IMG/VR virus record: IMGVR_UViG_3300021131_000054
Coordinates: 1-22,059 of that record
Length of the DNA stretch: 22,059 nt
Source: a virus
Reading direction: 5' to 3' (one strand)
Part shown: in pieces, positions 13,301 to 19,881 of the stretch
How positions within the stretch are numbered: the stretch's first letter is position 1
How the letters are laid out: every line of letters starts with the position of its first letter
Program-made: the position numbers and the translations under genes
Notes under the pieces: generated by a model
What the model saw: the letters and a program-made list of their open reading frames with translations, nothing else
What the model was told of the DNA's origin: nothing
Database searches by the model: none

Positions 13301-13582
13301 TCAACGTAATTGAAACTTCTTCAATATCTCTTGTGCTTCTTTCGTATCTTCGACTTTATCCATCTGATCTTCCATAAGTTTCAGTTGGATCTCATTTACT
13401 GCTATACCGAGTAATTGGTCTGCATAGATCAAATCATCATCCGATGCTTGAATCCACCATCGAGCATAACCATTCGGTGAAAGAGTAAGGAGAAATTCCA
13501 AATTAGTCTTGTCATGTTCATTCATACTTGTAACAAGATCAAGTAATTCTTGCACGGTCAATTTCCCCTTTGATGTAGTCAT
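13301..13582 (-). CDS. Hypothetical protein, 93 residues
   Basis: The product starts MTTSKGKLTVQELLDLVTSM and is helical and acidic, ending AQEILKKFQLR. The C-terminal part (KLMEDQMDKVEDTKEAQEIL) is likely a helix pair or coiled coil. It initiates at a TAATG overlap without its own ribosome site, so it should depend on translation of the 13582 gene. No family is recognised. Confidence 0.68.
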   Translation of the reverse strand: MTTSKGKLTVQELLDLVTSMNEHDKTNLEFLLTLSPNGYARWWIQASDDDLIYADQLLGIAVNEIQLKLMEDQMDKVEDTKEAQEILKKFQLR

Positions 13583-13818
13583 TATAGCAGATTGTCTTTG
13601 ATAGTGTCAATAAGTTTACCTCTCACATATTCAAAGGTGCTATGATCATATGTCGTTGCGATTCCACTTAGGTGTTGAATACTATTCATTACCTCGATGA
13701 CTTCTGCAACCAGTATCTGAGTGTAAATTGGAAGACTGCTATTGGGTCCAGCTTCCCATCGACCATTTACTTGTAAAAATCCGGCTTTTTGTGCTAGTTC
13801 TTTTGCTTTATCGTTCAT
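13582..13818 (-). CDS. Small phage protein with NxxAKELAQKAG start
   Basis: The 78-residue product begins MNDKAKELAQKAGFLQVNGR, like the 12733 protein and many T4-like small proteins, and has IYTQILVAEVIEVMNSIQHL in the middle at the place of the FAELIVRECAEV helix. The two are probably distant relatives. The ATG has the recurrent TGTCGAGGTAA ribosome site 4 nt upstream. Function unknown. Confidence 0.7.
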   Translation of the reverse strand: MNDKAKELAQKAGFLQVNGRWEAGPNSSLPIYTQILVAEVIEVMNSIQHLSGIATTYDHSTFEYVRGKLIDTIKDNLL

Positions 13819-13840
13819 ATGTTACCTCGACACTAATTCA

Positions 13841-14182
13841 TTATGTAGTTACCGTCTCTTTGGTATTGTTCACCTCAACATTTACCTCGACAGTTTCGGA
13901 GTTGGTTGCTGGTGCACCAATGTATCGCCCAGCAGCATTGAATGCCTGTGGATTGATCAGTTGGTAACCAGTCACGTTTCGACCGCTCTTGTGTACCTTG
14001 ATGATGCCACCGTCTCGCTTGATATTATAGATGTTCGTGGCGAGCCGGTACAAAACTTTTTCTTGGTCTGTACCAGTAAAACAGGCACGAATTTCATCAG
14101 GGCTTACAACATTCCCAGACAAAAGTACCTGTGCAATCTTCTCATGACGATTGGTTCGACCAGTTCGGGTAGTAATAGGCAT
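13841..14182 (-). CDS. Hypothetical protein with winged-helix-like N-terminus
   Basis: The 113-residue product begins MPITTRTGRTNRHEKIAQVL LSGNVVSPDEIRACFTGTDQ and reads EKVLYRLATNIYNIKRDGGI IKVHKSGRNVTGYQLINPQA. The order of helix, turn, helix, then a beta-wing with RDGGIIKVHKSGRNVTGYQL is what a winged-helix DNA-binding domain looks like. A flexible acidic tail follows (VEVNVEVNNTKETVTT). It is directly downstream of the CobS-like ATPase and probably shares its promoter, so a regulatory partner is possible. The AAAAAGGAAC ribosome site is good. Confidence 0.6.
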   Translation of the reverse strand: MPITTRTGRTNRHEKIAQVLLSGNVVSPDEIRACFTGTDQEKVLYRLATNIYNIKRDGGIIKVHKSGRNVTGYQLINPQAFNAAGRYIGAPATNSETVEVNVEVNNTKETVTT

Positions 14183-14200
14183 AATATAGTTCCTTTTTAA

Positions 14201-15355
14201 TTAAAATTCAACTTCTTTCAATTGATGCTCAGGTATTGAAGGAGGCACAGGCGCTTTAGCGTTGATCTTGCCATCGACCTTGGTGTACAGATCAAGGAAT
14301 GCTGACTTGGTTTCTTCATCAAAACGGTTAACGCAAAGAGTAATAGCCTTCATTCGATCTTCAAAAATCTCATAAGCCCTTGCAATATGGACCAATCGAC
14401 GGGTCGAGATAATTTCATCTGTACCACCATCAGCATGAGTCTTTCGGACAGTTTCTGCCCATGTTACAAGACACTCGACAAAATCTTTATCCTTGATAAG
14501 TGGAGTCAGAATCTTGGTTTCTGTCCGTGCATCAGGGTATTCTTGTTCGACCGTGATAGGGAATCGTTCCAAAAATGCGTCATCCAATATCTGTGACAGG
14601 TACTTACCATCATCAGAGCCACGCCCTTTGGTATTAGCCGTTGCGATCACAGTAAACCCTTGCTTGGCGTGTACCAGTTCACCAGACTTTTTATTGTAGT
14701 AAGGTTTGCCCTCCAAAATGCCCTGTAAACACATGAGTTTATTTGAGCCACGATCCACTTCATCAATCAACAGGACTGCACCACGTTTCATTGCAATCAG
14801 AACAGGACCATCACGGTTGACCACATTGCCATTGACAAGGGTAGGACCACCGAGCAGGTCTGATTCATCAGTTTCAATCGAGATATTGACACGGATGCAT
14901 TCTCGTTTCAGTTCTGCACAAACCTGTTCGACCATCAAGGTTTTGCCATTGCCTGACATACCAGTGATGAATACAGGGTAGAACATATTGGAACGAATGA
15001 TGTTCCGTAGGTCTTTGAAGAAACCAAAGGGCACATAGTCTGGATACAGATTAGGTACACTGGGATCAGATTCATCGACAAGTTTAGGTTGGCGTAACGA
15101 AACGACCTGGGCTGACAGTTCCATGACTGCGGTTTCTTCCTGTGGTGATTCAACAGGTACGCTATCTGCACCGTCGATAATTGGTACACGGTATTGACCT
15201 CGACCAACACGATATGATGATTGAGTTACAAGCCAGTACGGATAATGTAGACCAGTTGATTCTACCAGACTTTCAACCTCTGAACGGGTAAGAACGGCAT
15301 TTTTACCATACTTGCGTTCGCAGGCTTCGATAAATTGTTTACGATTGCGAGTCAT
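14201..15355 (-). CDS. AAA+ ATPase, CobS/MoxR-like
   Basis: The 384-residue protein has an N-terminal domain of about 60 residues (MTRNRKQFIEACERKYGKNA onwards, with a tight helical/basic pattern), a linker, and an AAA+ core: Walker A GMSGNGKT at 132-139, Walker B LLIDEVD at 195-201, sensor-1 ATANTKGRG near 239-246, and an Arg-finger-like LERF at 262-265. The ETDESDLLGG stretch and YFNKKSGE-type loops are those of CobS/MoxR/CbbQ ATPases, which remodel partner proteins. CobS-type phage ATPases are often paired with CobT-like VWA partners; none is in this window. A consensus promoter (15382-15410) drives it, with AGGA 6 nt before the ATG. Confidence 0.85.
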   Translation of the reverse strand: MTRNRKQFIEACERKYGKNAVLTRSEVESLVESTGLHYPYWLVTQSSYRVGRGQYRVPIIDGADSVPVESPQEETAVMELSAQVVSLRQPKLVDESDPSVPNLYPDYVPFGFFKDLRNIIRSNMFYPVFITGMSGNGKTLMVEQVCAELKRECIRVNISIETDESDLLGGPTLVNGNVVNRDGPVLIAMKRGAVLLIDEVDRGSNKLMCLQGILEGKPYYNKKSGELVHAKQGFTVIATANTKGRGSDDGKYLSQILDDAFLERFPITVEQEYPDARTETKILTPLIKDKDFVECLVTWAETVRKTHADGGTDEIISTRRLVHIARAYEIFEDRMKAITLCVNRFDEETKSAFLDLYTKVDGKINAKAPVPPSIPEHQLKEVEF

Positions 15356-15381
15356 GTTAAATCCTATGTGTTGAAAGTTTC

Positions 15382-15410
15382 ATTATAGCAGAACGGTAAT
15401 TAGTTGTCAA
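15382..15410 (-). promoter_or_regulatory. Consensus sigma70 promoter TTGACA-17-TATAAT (CobS-like operon)
   Basis: Both boxes match the consensus (TTGACA at 15410-15405, TATAAT at 15387-15382) with a 17-bp spacer. It does not carry the GTAACAA upstream element of P1-P8. It directly precedes the AAA+ gene at 14201-15355 and should be strong and active early. Confidence 0.85.
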
Positions 15411-15586
15411 GCAAATTTTCCGCTTTTTCGATTGCCGCACGGGCTACTCATAATAGAAAATCCAAAGTAGTTTATTCATAATAATTTTTTCCTGTTTCAA
15501 TATAAATTACGGTAATAATGTAGTTTCGACCCTTGACAACCAATTATCATATGATAGAGTGGTCGGTGTCAAGCCTGAATGTATAA
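15411..15586 (-). other. Intergenic stretch with a second promoter-like site and no clear gene
   Basis: No gene longer than about 14 codons is seen. On the minus strand TTGACA (15572-15567) is followed by TATGAT (15551-15546) at 15 bp or TGATAA at 17 bp, inside the palindrome ATCATATGAT (15546-15555). Downstream lies a possible 11-codon frame (MNKLLWIFYYE) after AGGA. On the plus strand a TTGACA at 15533-15538 faces the other way. It could hold a small RNA, a leader peptide or only spacer sequence before the CobS-like promoter. Confidence 0.3.
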
Positions 15587-15799
15587 TTAAATACCTACCT
15601 GTTTGAAAGTCCTCTTGTTCATATTGATAATCAGAGGTTGACGAAACTTCTGTACCTCATCAGTGATACCATTGAAGTATGCAATTGCCTTGCCCAGTTT
15701 TCCATTGGGCATCTTCTCAAAGACATAGGTGAAATTGCAAGTGTAATTATCTGCCCACTCAGTGGTTTCTTTCAGAAGGACATATTGCTTTTTAGCCAT
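15587..15799 (-). CDS. Small hypothetical protein, 70 residues
   Basis: It opens MAKKQYVLLKETTEWADNYT CNFTYVFEK and ends KRTFKQVGI. Phage homologues with KKYVLLxETTEWxxNxxxNHTYxxxDxxG are familiar to me, all uncharacterised. The ATG overlaps the previous stop as TAATG. No membrane segment. It is the last gene of the P2 unit. Confidence 0.7.
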   Translation of the reverse strand: MAKKQYVLLKETTEWADNYTCNFTYVFEKMPNGKLGKAIAYFNGITDEVQKFRQPLIINMNKRTFKQVGI

Positions 15800-15954
15800 T
15801 ATACGATCTCCTTGTTGCGGTGCTTTTCGTTCCGCTTGTAGCGATTCTTCAGATTGACTTGTTTTGGCCTGAAAGGGGTGTTTTCCATGAACAGGACATA
15901 ATGTGCCCTGGTTCTGGTTTTACTCTTGGGAATTTGAATGCTGATTTTCTTCAT
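15799..15954 (-). CDS. 51-residue conserved basic phage protein
   Basis: The frame from ATG 15954 reads MKKISIQIPKSKTRTRAHYV, LFMENTPFRPKQVNLKNRYK, RNEKHRNKEIV. This short basic type (I-PKSxxxxRxHxVLFxxNTPFRPxxxxxKxxYxRxxKHRN) is common in large phages. It has the ribosome site TGTCGAGGTAA 4 nt upstream and ends in TAATG with the next gene. It overlaps the 3' end of the zinc protein gene by 35 nt. Function unknown; the charge suggests RNA or DNA contact. Confidence 0.75.
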   Translation of the reverse strand: MKKISIQIPKSKTRTRAHYVLFMENTPFRPKQVNLKNRYKRNEKHRNKEIV

Positions 15955-16108
15955 TTTTTACCTCGACACATCTTATGCAAATAAAAGATTTGAATGGTTC
16001 ACCATCAAGGTCTGCGAACATGACTTCAGAAGGATAAAGCCCATTGCAATTCATGCAGACCAGTCGAACAGGATTCCAACGGTTAGGTATAATTTGCTTG
16101 AGGTTCAT
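15920..16108 (-). CDS. Small zinc-finger-type protein
   Basis: The product of about 62 residues (MNLKQIIPNRWNPVRLVCMN onwards) has two Cys pairs, CMNC and CIRC, 26 residues apart, consistent with one zinc site. The end EVKNEENQHSNSQE is charged. Small phage proteins with NRWNPVRxVCxxCxxLYPxxxMFxxxxGxPFKxYxCxxC are common. The exact start is unclear (ATG 16108 or 16117; neither has a good ribosome site); promoter P2 is just upstream. Confidence 0.6.
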   Translation of the reverse strand: MNLKQIIPNRWNPVRLVCMNCNGLYPSEVMFADLDGEPFKSFICIRCVEVKNEENQHSNSQE

Positions 16109-16137
16109 ATGGTGCATCGCCGAGTCGATAAGCAACC

Positions 16138-16189
16138 ATCATACACTATTCGGTAGAAATGTCAAGGGTAAAATTGTTACGAAGTATTA
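16138..16189 (-). promoter_or_regulatory. Promoter P2 with conserved upstream element
   Basis: TTGACA (16165-16160), 16-bp spacer, TATGAT (16143-16138). GTAACAA (16180-16174) is 8 bp upstream of the -35, preceded by TTAATACTTC. The downstream sequence GGTTGCTTA is shared with P4. It drives the three small genes 16108-15587. Confidence 0.8.
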
Positions 16190-16222
16190 AGGAAGTGAGT
16201 TATTCCTTGATATCACAATGTT

Positions 16223-16230
16223 CATAAATA
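16223..16230 (+). promoter_or_regulatory. Late promoter box CATAAATA in front of homing endonuclease 2
   Basis: It differs from TATAAATA by one base and lies 61 nt before the ATG at 16291. In both cases the following GTGTA starts the hairpin. The position relative to the hairpin is the same as at 1182-1189. Confidence 0.5.
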
Positions 16231-16233
16231 GGT

Positions 16234-16263
16234 GTATGCCGCGGCATTGGCGTGCCCGCATAC
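16234..16263 (+). promoter_or_regulatory. 5' leader hairpin of homing endonuclease 2 mRNA
   Basis: GTATGC (16234-16239) pairs with GCATAC (16258-16263). Inside, GGCA (16243-16246) pairs with TGCC (16253-16256) around the 6-nt loop TTGGCG. The internal loop is CGC on the left and C on the right. Geometry is identical to 1193-1222, with five of ten base pairs changed in a compensatory way. It is followed by TCTAACA and an AAGGAA ribosome site. Confidence 0.7.
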
Positions 16264-16290
16264 TCTAACAGTTTATAAGGAACTATCAGC

Positions 16291-16941
16291 ATGAATAATA
16301 TATATCAGAAAAACACAATATCAACCATTTACATGGCCACAAATAAGATAACTAAACTTTCATATATTGGATTTACAAGTTGTGATTTACTTCACCGAAT
16401 AAACGAACACAAATATGATAGTAAAAGAAGTGACACTTATTTTTATAGGGCGGCTAAAAAATATGGGTGGGATTCTTTTGAATGGATTATATTATATCAA
16501 TCATGGGACGTTGAACATTGCCATAAAATAATGGAAAGTTTTTTTATTTCAGAATATGATACCTATGAAAATGGTTATAACTCAACAATGGGTGGTGATG
16601 GGGTTAATTCTAAAACCATGTTAGATAGATGGTCTGATTCAAATTCACCATACAAAAAAATAAGTTATATCAAAAAACAATCAGAATCAATTAAGAAGTT
16701 ACATTTAGATGAAAATTCTGTTTACAAGTCTACTGCATATATTCAAAAACAAAAAAAAGTTCATATTGAAAAATATGGGTTAAAATTTATTGCAATTAGC
16801 CCTGATGGTACAATTTACAAACAAAAAGGTTTAAAAGAATTTTGTAAAGTACATAATTTAACACCACAGTGTGCAGGTCAAGTCTTAAAAGGTCACAAAC
16901 CTAGCCATAAAGGATGGTTATTCTACATTGATCCCATATAG
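16291..16941 (+). CDS. GIY-YIG homing endonuclease with IENR1-like repeats (2)
   Basis: The 216-residue product has the nuclease domain at about 10-105: TIY at 12-14, YIG at 25-27, basic residues R36 and H40, candidate metal ligand Glu82 in IMESFFI, and GYNSTMGGDG at 95-104. No clear NUMOD3 follows; instead a charged stretch (KKQSESIKKLHLDENS) and one IENR1-like repeat at about 168-210 (SPDGTIYKQKGLKEFCKVHN through SHKGWLF) are seen. It is clearly related to the protein at 1248-2009 (for example MATNKIT and YGWDSFEWIILYQSW). Its 3' end overlaps the convergent exonuclease gene by 24 nt. It is AT-rich and has the shared leader with hairpin. Confidence 0.93.
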   Translation: MNNIYQKNTISTIYMATNKITKLSYIGFTSCDLLHRINEHKYDSKRSDTYFYRAAKKYGWDSFEWIILYQSWDVEHCHKIMESFFISEYDTYENGYNSTMGGDGVNSKTMLDRWSDSNSPYKKISYIKKQSESIKKLHLDENSVYKSTAYIQKQKKVHIEKYGLKFIAISPDGTIYKQKGLKEFCKVHNLTPQCAGQVLKGHKPSHKGWLFYIDPI

Positions 16942-17496
16942 TAATTGCATAGCATCATAGATGCAATCATCTATAGGATTATGTTTGGTGATATGGAGAT
17001 AAGGATCAAAGCCAGGATAATCGACCTTACAGTAACCATTAATTGAACCTGTTGTTACATCAATAAATGTACGCACATCTCTCCATCGATTGAAAAAGAA
17101 TACTGGTTCAATACCCAACTTTTCTTCAATAGAATCTAAAACTAATTGATCCAAATTTCCTCTGGCAAAGACCCAGCACTTGTCATGCAAGGGAAAGGTC
17201 TTTGACCAAACCCGCATGGCTTCAATACCATCTTCAATCAGTACATCATTATCGGATGGCTTGAAGGACATAGCCTTGACGTTATCGCATTGTTTTGCCC
17301 ACCAGTCCAATGATGAACGGGTCATGGTACGCCCTAGACGTTCCATCTGGTCTTTGGCATTAAACTTTGCAAAGAATGCTGTCTCACGCATTTCATCAGG
17401 TGATGGCTTTTTGGTCGGATCAAAGTATACGCAAGCCATCGAGAGAATGACTGCCGATGATTCTTTTCCAAGTGTTTCTACATCATAAACAAACAT
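16918..17496 (-). CDS. DEDDh 3'-5' exonuclease, DexA/Rv2179c-like
   Basis: The 192-residue protein begins VYDVETLG with Asp5 and Glu7 (ExoI motif), has ARGNLDQLVL at 111-120 (ExoII region, Asp116), and ends KHNPIDDCIYDAMQL (His172 and Asp177), the H-x4-D pattern of DEDDh exonucleases. The segment SLDWWAKQC and the overall length agree with the T4 DexA-like / Rv2179c-like (DUF5051) exoribonucleases, which trim DNA or RNA 3' ends. It lacks a recognisable polymerase partner. The second homing endonuclease runs convergently into its end. Confidence 0.8.
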   Translation of the reverse strand: MFVYDVETLGKESSAVILSMACVYFDPTKKPSPDEMRETAFFAKFNAKDQMERLGRTMTRSSLDWWAKQCDNVKAMSFKPSDNDVLIEDGIEAMRVWSKTFPLHDKCWVFARGNLDQLVLDSIEEKLGIEPVFFFNRWRDVRTFIDVTTGSINGYCKVDYPGFDPYLHITKHNPIDDCIYDAMQLLYGINVE

Positions 17497-17505
17497 AATT
17501 AATCT

Positions 17506-17838
17506 CTAAATTTCTTTTTCAATGTCAACTTCAATCCACCCCATCGGGGCACACAGGAACTTCTTTCCGTCAACATCGATGATATCACCGACATTAACCC
17601 TCAACCCATTACCCCAACCACGTTTCATGCACTCATCCTCTCGCTCAGGATTGTTGGTCAAGTCGAACACCTCTTCTGCAACATCTTTACCTTCCTTGCC
17701 AGATACATTAAGCCAACCACCGAGGCGATATGTAAAAAGATATTGTTTCAATGCTGAGGTGCCACCAGCTTCGACAACCTTTAGGCGAAAAAAAAGATTA
17801 GTTGATGCAGGAAGAAGATACATGGTAGCAGTAGCCAT
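17506..17838 (-). CDS. Small conserved phage protein
   Basis: The product of 110 residues begins MATATMYLLPASTNLFFRLK and ends in GKKFLCAPMGWIEVDIEKE. The phrase EEVFDLTNNPEREDECMKRG is followed by GLRVNVGDIIDVDGKKFLCA PMGW. This pair (DLTNNPxREExC and SVGDIIxVDGxKYLCxxxGW) is common among phage proteins of unknown function. The ribosome site AGGGG is about 7 nt before the ATG. It lies 9 nt before the exonuclease gene. Confidence 0.75.
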   Translation of the reverse strand: MATATMYLLPASTNLFFRLKVVEAGGTSALKQYLFTYRLGGWLNVSGKEGKDVAEEVFDLTNNPEREDECMKRGWGNGLRVNVGDIIDVDGKKFLCAPMGWIEVDIEKEI

Positions 17839-17840
17839 AA

Positions 17841-18011
17841 TTAGCCCCTAAAAACCAAAGATTTTGCATCATCCAAGGTTTCAGGGCACACAAAGGTCAT
17901 AACGTCTCGACCCGTGATATCTTCTTCGATGTTCAGAAACTCGACGGAATTTACCTCATGTTTTTCATTGCAGCACGGGCACCGGACATAGTTATACATT
18001 TTCATCGTCAT
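17841..18011 (-). CDS. Small Cys-rich phage protein (zinc site)
   Basis: The product of 56 residues begins MTMKMYNYVRCPCCNEKHEV. C11 and C14 (CPCC) with a later Cys suggest a partial zinc knuckle, since the other half is only VCPET. ATG 18011 overlaps the upstream stop as ATGA and has AAGG 5 nt before it. Its own end precedes the 17838 gene by 2 nt. Function unknown. Confidence 0.6.
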   Translation of the reverse strand: MTMKMYNYVRCPCCNEKHEVNSVEFLNIEEDITGRDVMTFVCPETLDDAKSLVFRG

Positions 18012-18205
18012 CAAACCTTGACATAAGCCGAAAAAGAAACAGCATTGGACTTCAGACAATCTTTGCCCTTACCAAGGCGGGGACCAGCAAACCGAATCCG
18101 CATACCGCGCCCGTAGTATTCAACGAAACTGCCCAGGTACTTGATCGGGACGCCAGAAAACAGAGCCACGCCATCACTCGAAACATAACGGGAGAATTTC
18201 AGCAT
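18011..18205 (-). CDS. Hypothetical protein, 64 residues
   Basis: From ATG 18205 the product reads MLKFSRYVSSDGVALFSGVP, IKYLGSFVEYYGRGMRIRFA and on to SFSAYVKV. I chose this start because of the TGTCGAGGTAA ribosome site 4 nt upstream; the frame extends to 18241 without one. It is basic and beta-like (GSFVEYYGRGMRIRFAGPRL). Function unknown. A promoter with a palindrome at its -35 lies at 18232-18260. Confidence 0.65.
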   Translation of the reverse strand: MLKFSRYVSSDGVALFSGVPIKYLGSFVEYYGRGMRIRFAGPRLGKGKDCLKSNAVSFSAYVKV

Positions 18206-18231
18206 TTTTGTTACCTCGACAATAGAAAAGG

Positions 18232-18260
18232 AGTGTATCATAATGGGGGTGATCTGTCAA
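18232..18260 (-). promoter_or_regulatory. Promoter P10 with -35 box inside a 9-bp inverted repeat
   Basis: TTGACA (18260-18255), 17-bp spacer, TACACT (18237-18232). The repeat ATGGGGGTG / CACCCCCAT brackets the -35 box (18243-18270). It precedes the 18011-18205 gene. It lacks the GTAACAA element. Confidence 0.55.
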
Positions 18261-18276
18261 CCACCCCCATACTACA

Positions 18277-19143
18277 TCAACCAGTGATCGCATACTCCGC
18301 CAGATCACGCCAATTCTTGCTGGCACCGACGCGGATCTTGGTAACTTGAATCAGAGTCCGCAGAGACAGTTCCTTGACACGGTCCTGCAATTCTGCAATC
18401 AGGTCCATCGCATCAGTCTTCACAGCCATATCATACTCGGGCATGAAATCGGCTTCCGTGACCAGGTGACGCATCCGCTCGATCTTCTGTACGGTTGTCA
18501 TCGAGAGGTCGACCGCCAGCGAACGGCTGATGATGGCTTGGTCCATCGACGCTGACGGCAGGTTACTGATGAACACCACGCGACCCTTGAATTCAAAGAC
18601 CGTCGGCAGGTCTTCATCCTTGATATCAGCCCGCCAGGAAATGATACGGCGGCTGTAGGAGTCAAGGGCAGCCTTCAGCAGGTTCAGAGACACCGTATCT
18701 TTGAGCACCGAGTCGGTATCGTCGAACACCACGACCGAATTGCGGTTCTCATACAGAGTACGGTACAGACCTTTGGGCGTCGAGTAACCCTTGATCACAC
18801 GGAAGGACTTTTTGGGAATCGTATCACCGATAACGCCGTCGACCATGGTCATATCAGCGAAGCCAGCATCCTGAAGGGCTGCCGTAACGGTGTGAGACTT
18901 GCCGAGACCGCCAGGACCAGTGACCACAACCGACGCCTGATGACCAGCGGCTAGCAGTTGGACCATATCACGGACGAAACCGAACCGCTGGTTGATAGTG
19001 AAACGTGACTCGACCACAGGGGCAGCCTGGGTGTCGCCCTGGCGCTTCAGCATACGCTCTAGGGCTTTACGGTTAGCCCGCTTGACAACCTTGCCGTCGA
19101 CCAGGGCAGCATACTTATCGCCAATCATATAGATGCCAGACAT
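18277..19143 (-). CDS. AAA+ ATPase (second)
   Basis: The 288-residue protein has Walker A GPGGLGKS at 76-83, Walker B SVVVFDDTD at 136-144, sensor-1 FISNLP at 191-196 with likely Arg finger in ISRSL (Arg207). The first 45 residues (SGIYMIGDKYAALVDGKVV) form a small N-terminal domain. The GLGKSHT motif and VVFDDTDSVL are like DNA-replication or phage AAA+ ATPases; no helicase or clamp-loader motif settles its role. Promoter P3 (19172-19224) precedes it, with GGAG 6 nt before the ATG. The gene is much GC-richer than the left part of the window. Confidence 0.85.
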   Translation of the reverse strand: MSGIYMIGDKYAALVDGKVVKRANRKALERMLKRQGDTQAAPVVESRFTINQRFGFVRDMVQLLAAGHQASVVVTGPGGLGKSHTVTAALQDAGFADMTMVDGVIGDTIPKKSFRVIKGYSTPKGLYRTLYENRNSVVVFDDTDSVLKDTVSLNLLKAALDSYSRRIISWRADIKDEDLPTVFEFKGRVVFISNLPSASMDQAIISRSLAVDLSMTTVQKIERMRHLVTEADFMPEYDMAVKTDAMDLIAELQDRVKELSLRTLIQVTKIRVGASKNWRDLAEYAITG

Positions 19144-19171
19144 ATCGTTCTCCAGAACAAGTTAGGGATCA

Positions 19172-19224
19172 ATTATACAGGGAGTGGCAAGGATGTCAAG
19201 GGGGTAAATTGTTAAGAAGTGTTA
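19172..19224 (-). promoter_or_regulatory. Promoter P3 with conserved upstream element (AAA+ ATPase)
   Basis: TTGACA (19199-19194), 16-bp spacer, TATAAT (19177-19172). TTAACAA (19215-19209) is 9 bp upstream of the -35, preceded by TAACACTTC, whose TAA is the stop of the 19222 gene. Confidence 0.82.
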
Positions 19225-19509
19225 CGACCAGGTTCGATGGGTTTCTGCAACCCATTCCGCACCATCGTAATCTTGGATGTGCCACTTCACACCATCAGGC
19301 ACTTCCACGACCTTCAGGTCGGCGAATTTACCATTGGCATCCGAACCCATAGACTCGACCACTTCGACCAAGACCGGATCGTCCCGTTCGATATCCAAAT
19401 CGTATTCCACAGGTGCCTTCAGCCCGTAGATTCGACGGTTGTACTCTACAAGGGCTTCCTTCGACAAGGAAAACCCGCCGTAGCAGGTGCTGATCACGAT
19501 CTTTGGCAT
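19222..19509 (-). CDS. Conserved phage protein (CYGGFxLSKEA type)
   Basis: The 95-residue product begins MPKIVISTCYGGFSLSKEAL and contains DPVLVEVVESMGSDANGKFA, LKVVEVPDGVKWHIQDYDGA and EWVAETHRTW, a well-conserved phage and bacterial small family (KIVxxxCYGGFxLSxEA...LVxVVExLGxxAxGxxxxLKVVExPDxxxWxIxxYDGxEWVxExxRxW) with no known activity. The start at 19509 is two nt after the preceding stop. The gene shares a promoter with the 19511 gene. Confidence 0.82.
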   Translation of the reverse strand: MPKIVISTCYGGFSLSKEALVEYNRRIYGLKAPVEYDLDIERDDPVLVEVVESMGSDANGKFADLKVVEVPDGVKWHIQDYDGAEWVAETHRTWS

Positions 19510-19510
19510 A

Positions 19511-19777
19511 TCAATACTCCGAGTCAAAATGATCAAAATAATCATTGTCCATGATGTAGGACTCATCGACACCGAACCCGGCGGAAGCCAGGGCTGATTC
19601 ATGGTCACCGTCCATGGACTCATCGTAGCGGTCGCCAGCATCTTTCAGGTGCTCGGTGATAGCCGCTTCGACCATGTCCAACGGGATCCCAAGACGGGCT
19701 GCAATGTCATCAGCCTCCATGAGGTCTTGGTTGTACAGCGTGATAATTTCCTCATACAATTCAGCCATGCGACCCAT
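19511..19777 (-). CDS. Small acidic phage protein with helix-turn-helix-like segment
   Basis: The product has 88 residues, MGRMAELYEEIITLYNQDLM then EADDIAARLGIPLDMVEAAI. The segment EADDIAARLGIPLDMVEAAI is the shape of a small helix-turn-helix (A/I-DIAxxLGIxxxxVxxxI). The tail is acidic (DNDYFDHFDSEY), so a DNA mimic or regulator is possible. GAGGAG precedes the ATG; promoter P4 is 27 nt upstream. Confidence 0.65.
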   Translation of the reverse strand: MGRMAELYEEIITLYNQDLMEADDIAARLGIPLDMVEAAITEHLKDAGDRYDESMDGDHESALASAGFGVDESYIMDNDYFDHFDSEY

Positions 19778-19803
19778 AACTACTCCTCAGTAAGTAAGCA
19801 ACC

Positions 19804-19857
19804 ATCATACACTATCCAGCCAGAATGTCAAGGGGGAGAATTGTTACAAAGCATTAC
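19804..19857 (-). promoter_or_regulatory. Promoter P4 with conserved upstream element
   Basis: TTGACA (19831-19826), 16-bp spacer, TATGAT (19809-19804); GTAACAA (19847-19841) is 9 bp upstream of the -35. A 9-bp inverted repeat AGGGGGAGA / TCTCCCCCT (19831-19868) flanks the element. An orphan TGTCGAGGTG (19868-19877) lies between the 19882 stop and P4. Confidence 0.8.
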
Positions 19858-19881
19858 GCTCTCCCCCTCACCTCGACACCT

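Noticed and set aside
13581-13610. TTGACA-18-TATAAT on the minus strand
   Set aside because: The -10 box lies on the stop-start TAATG of two coupled genes, so a transcript would start inside the second gene. The 18-bp spacer is longer than in the P1-P8 promoters. Probably a chance match.
15533-15560. Plus-strand promoter at TTGACA
   Set aside because: No acceptable -10 at 16-18 bp (TAGAGT at best) and no plus-strand gene follows.
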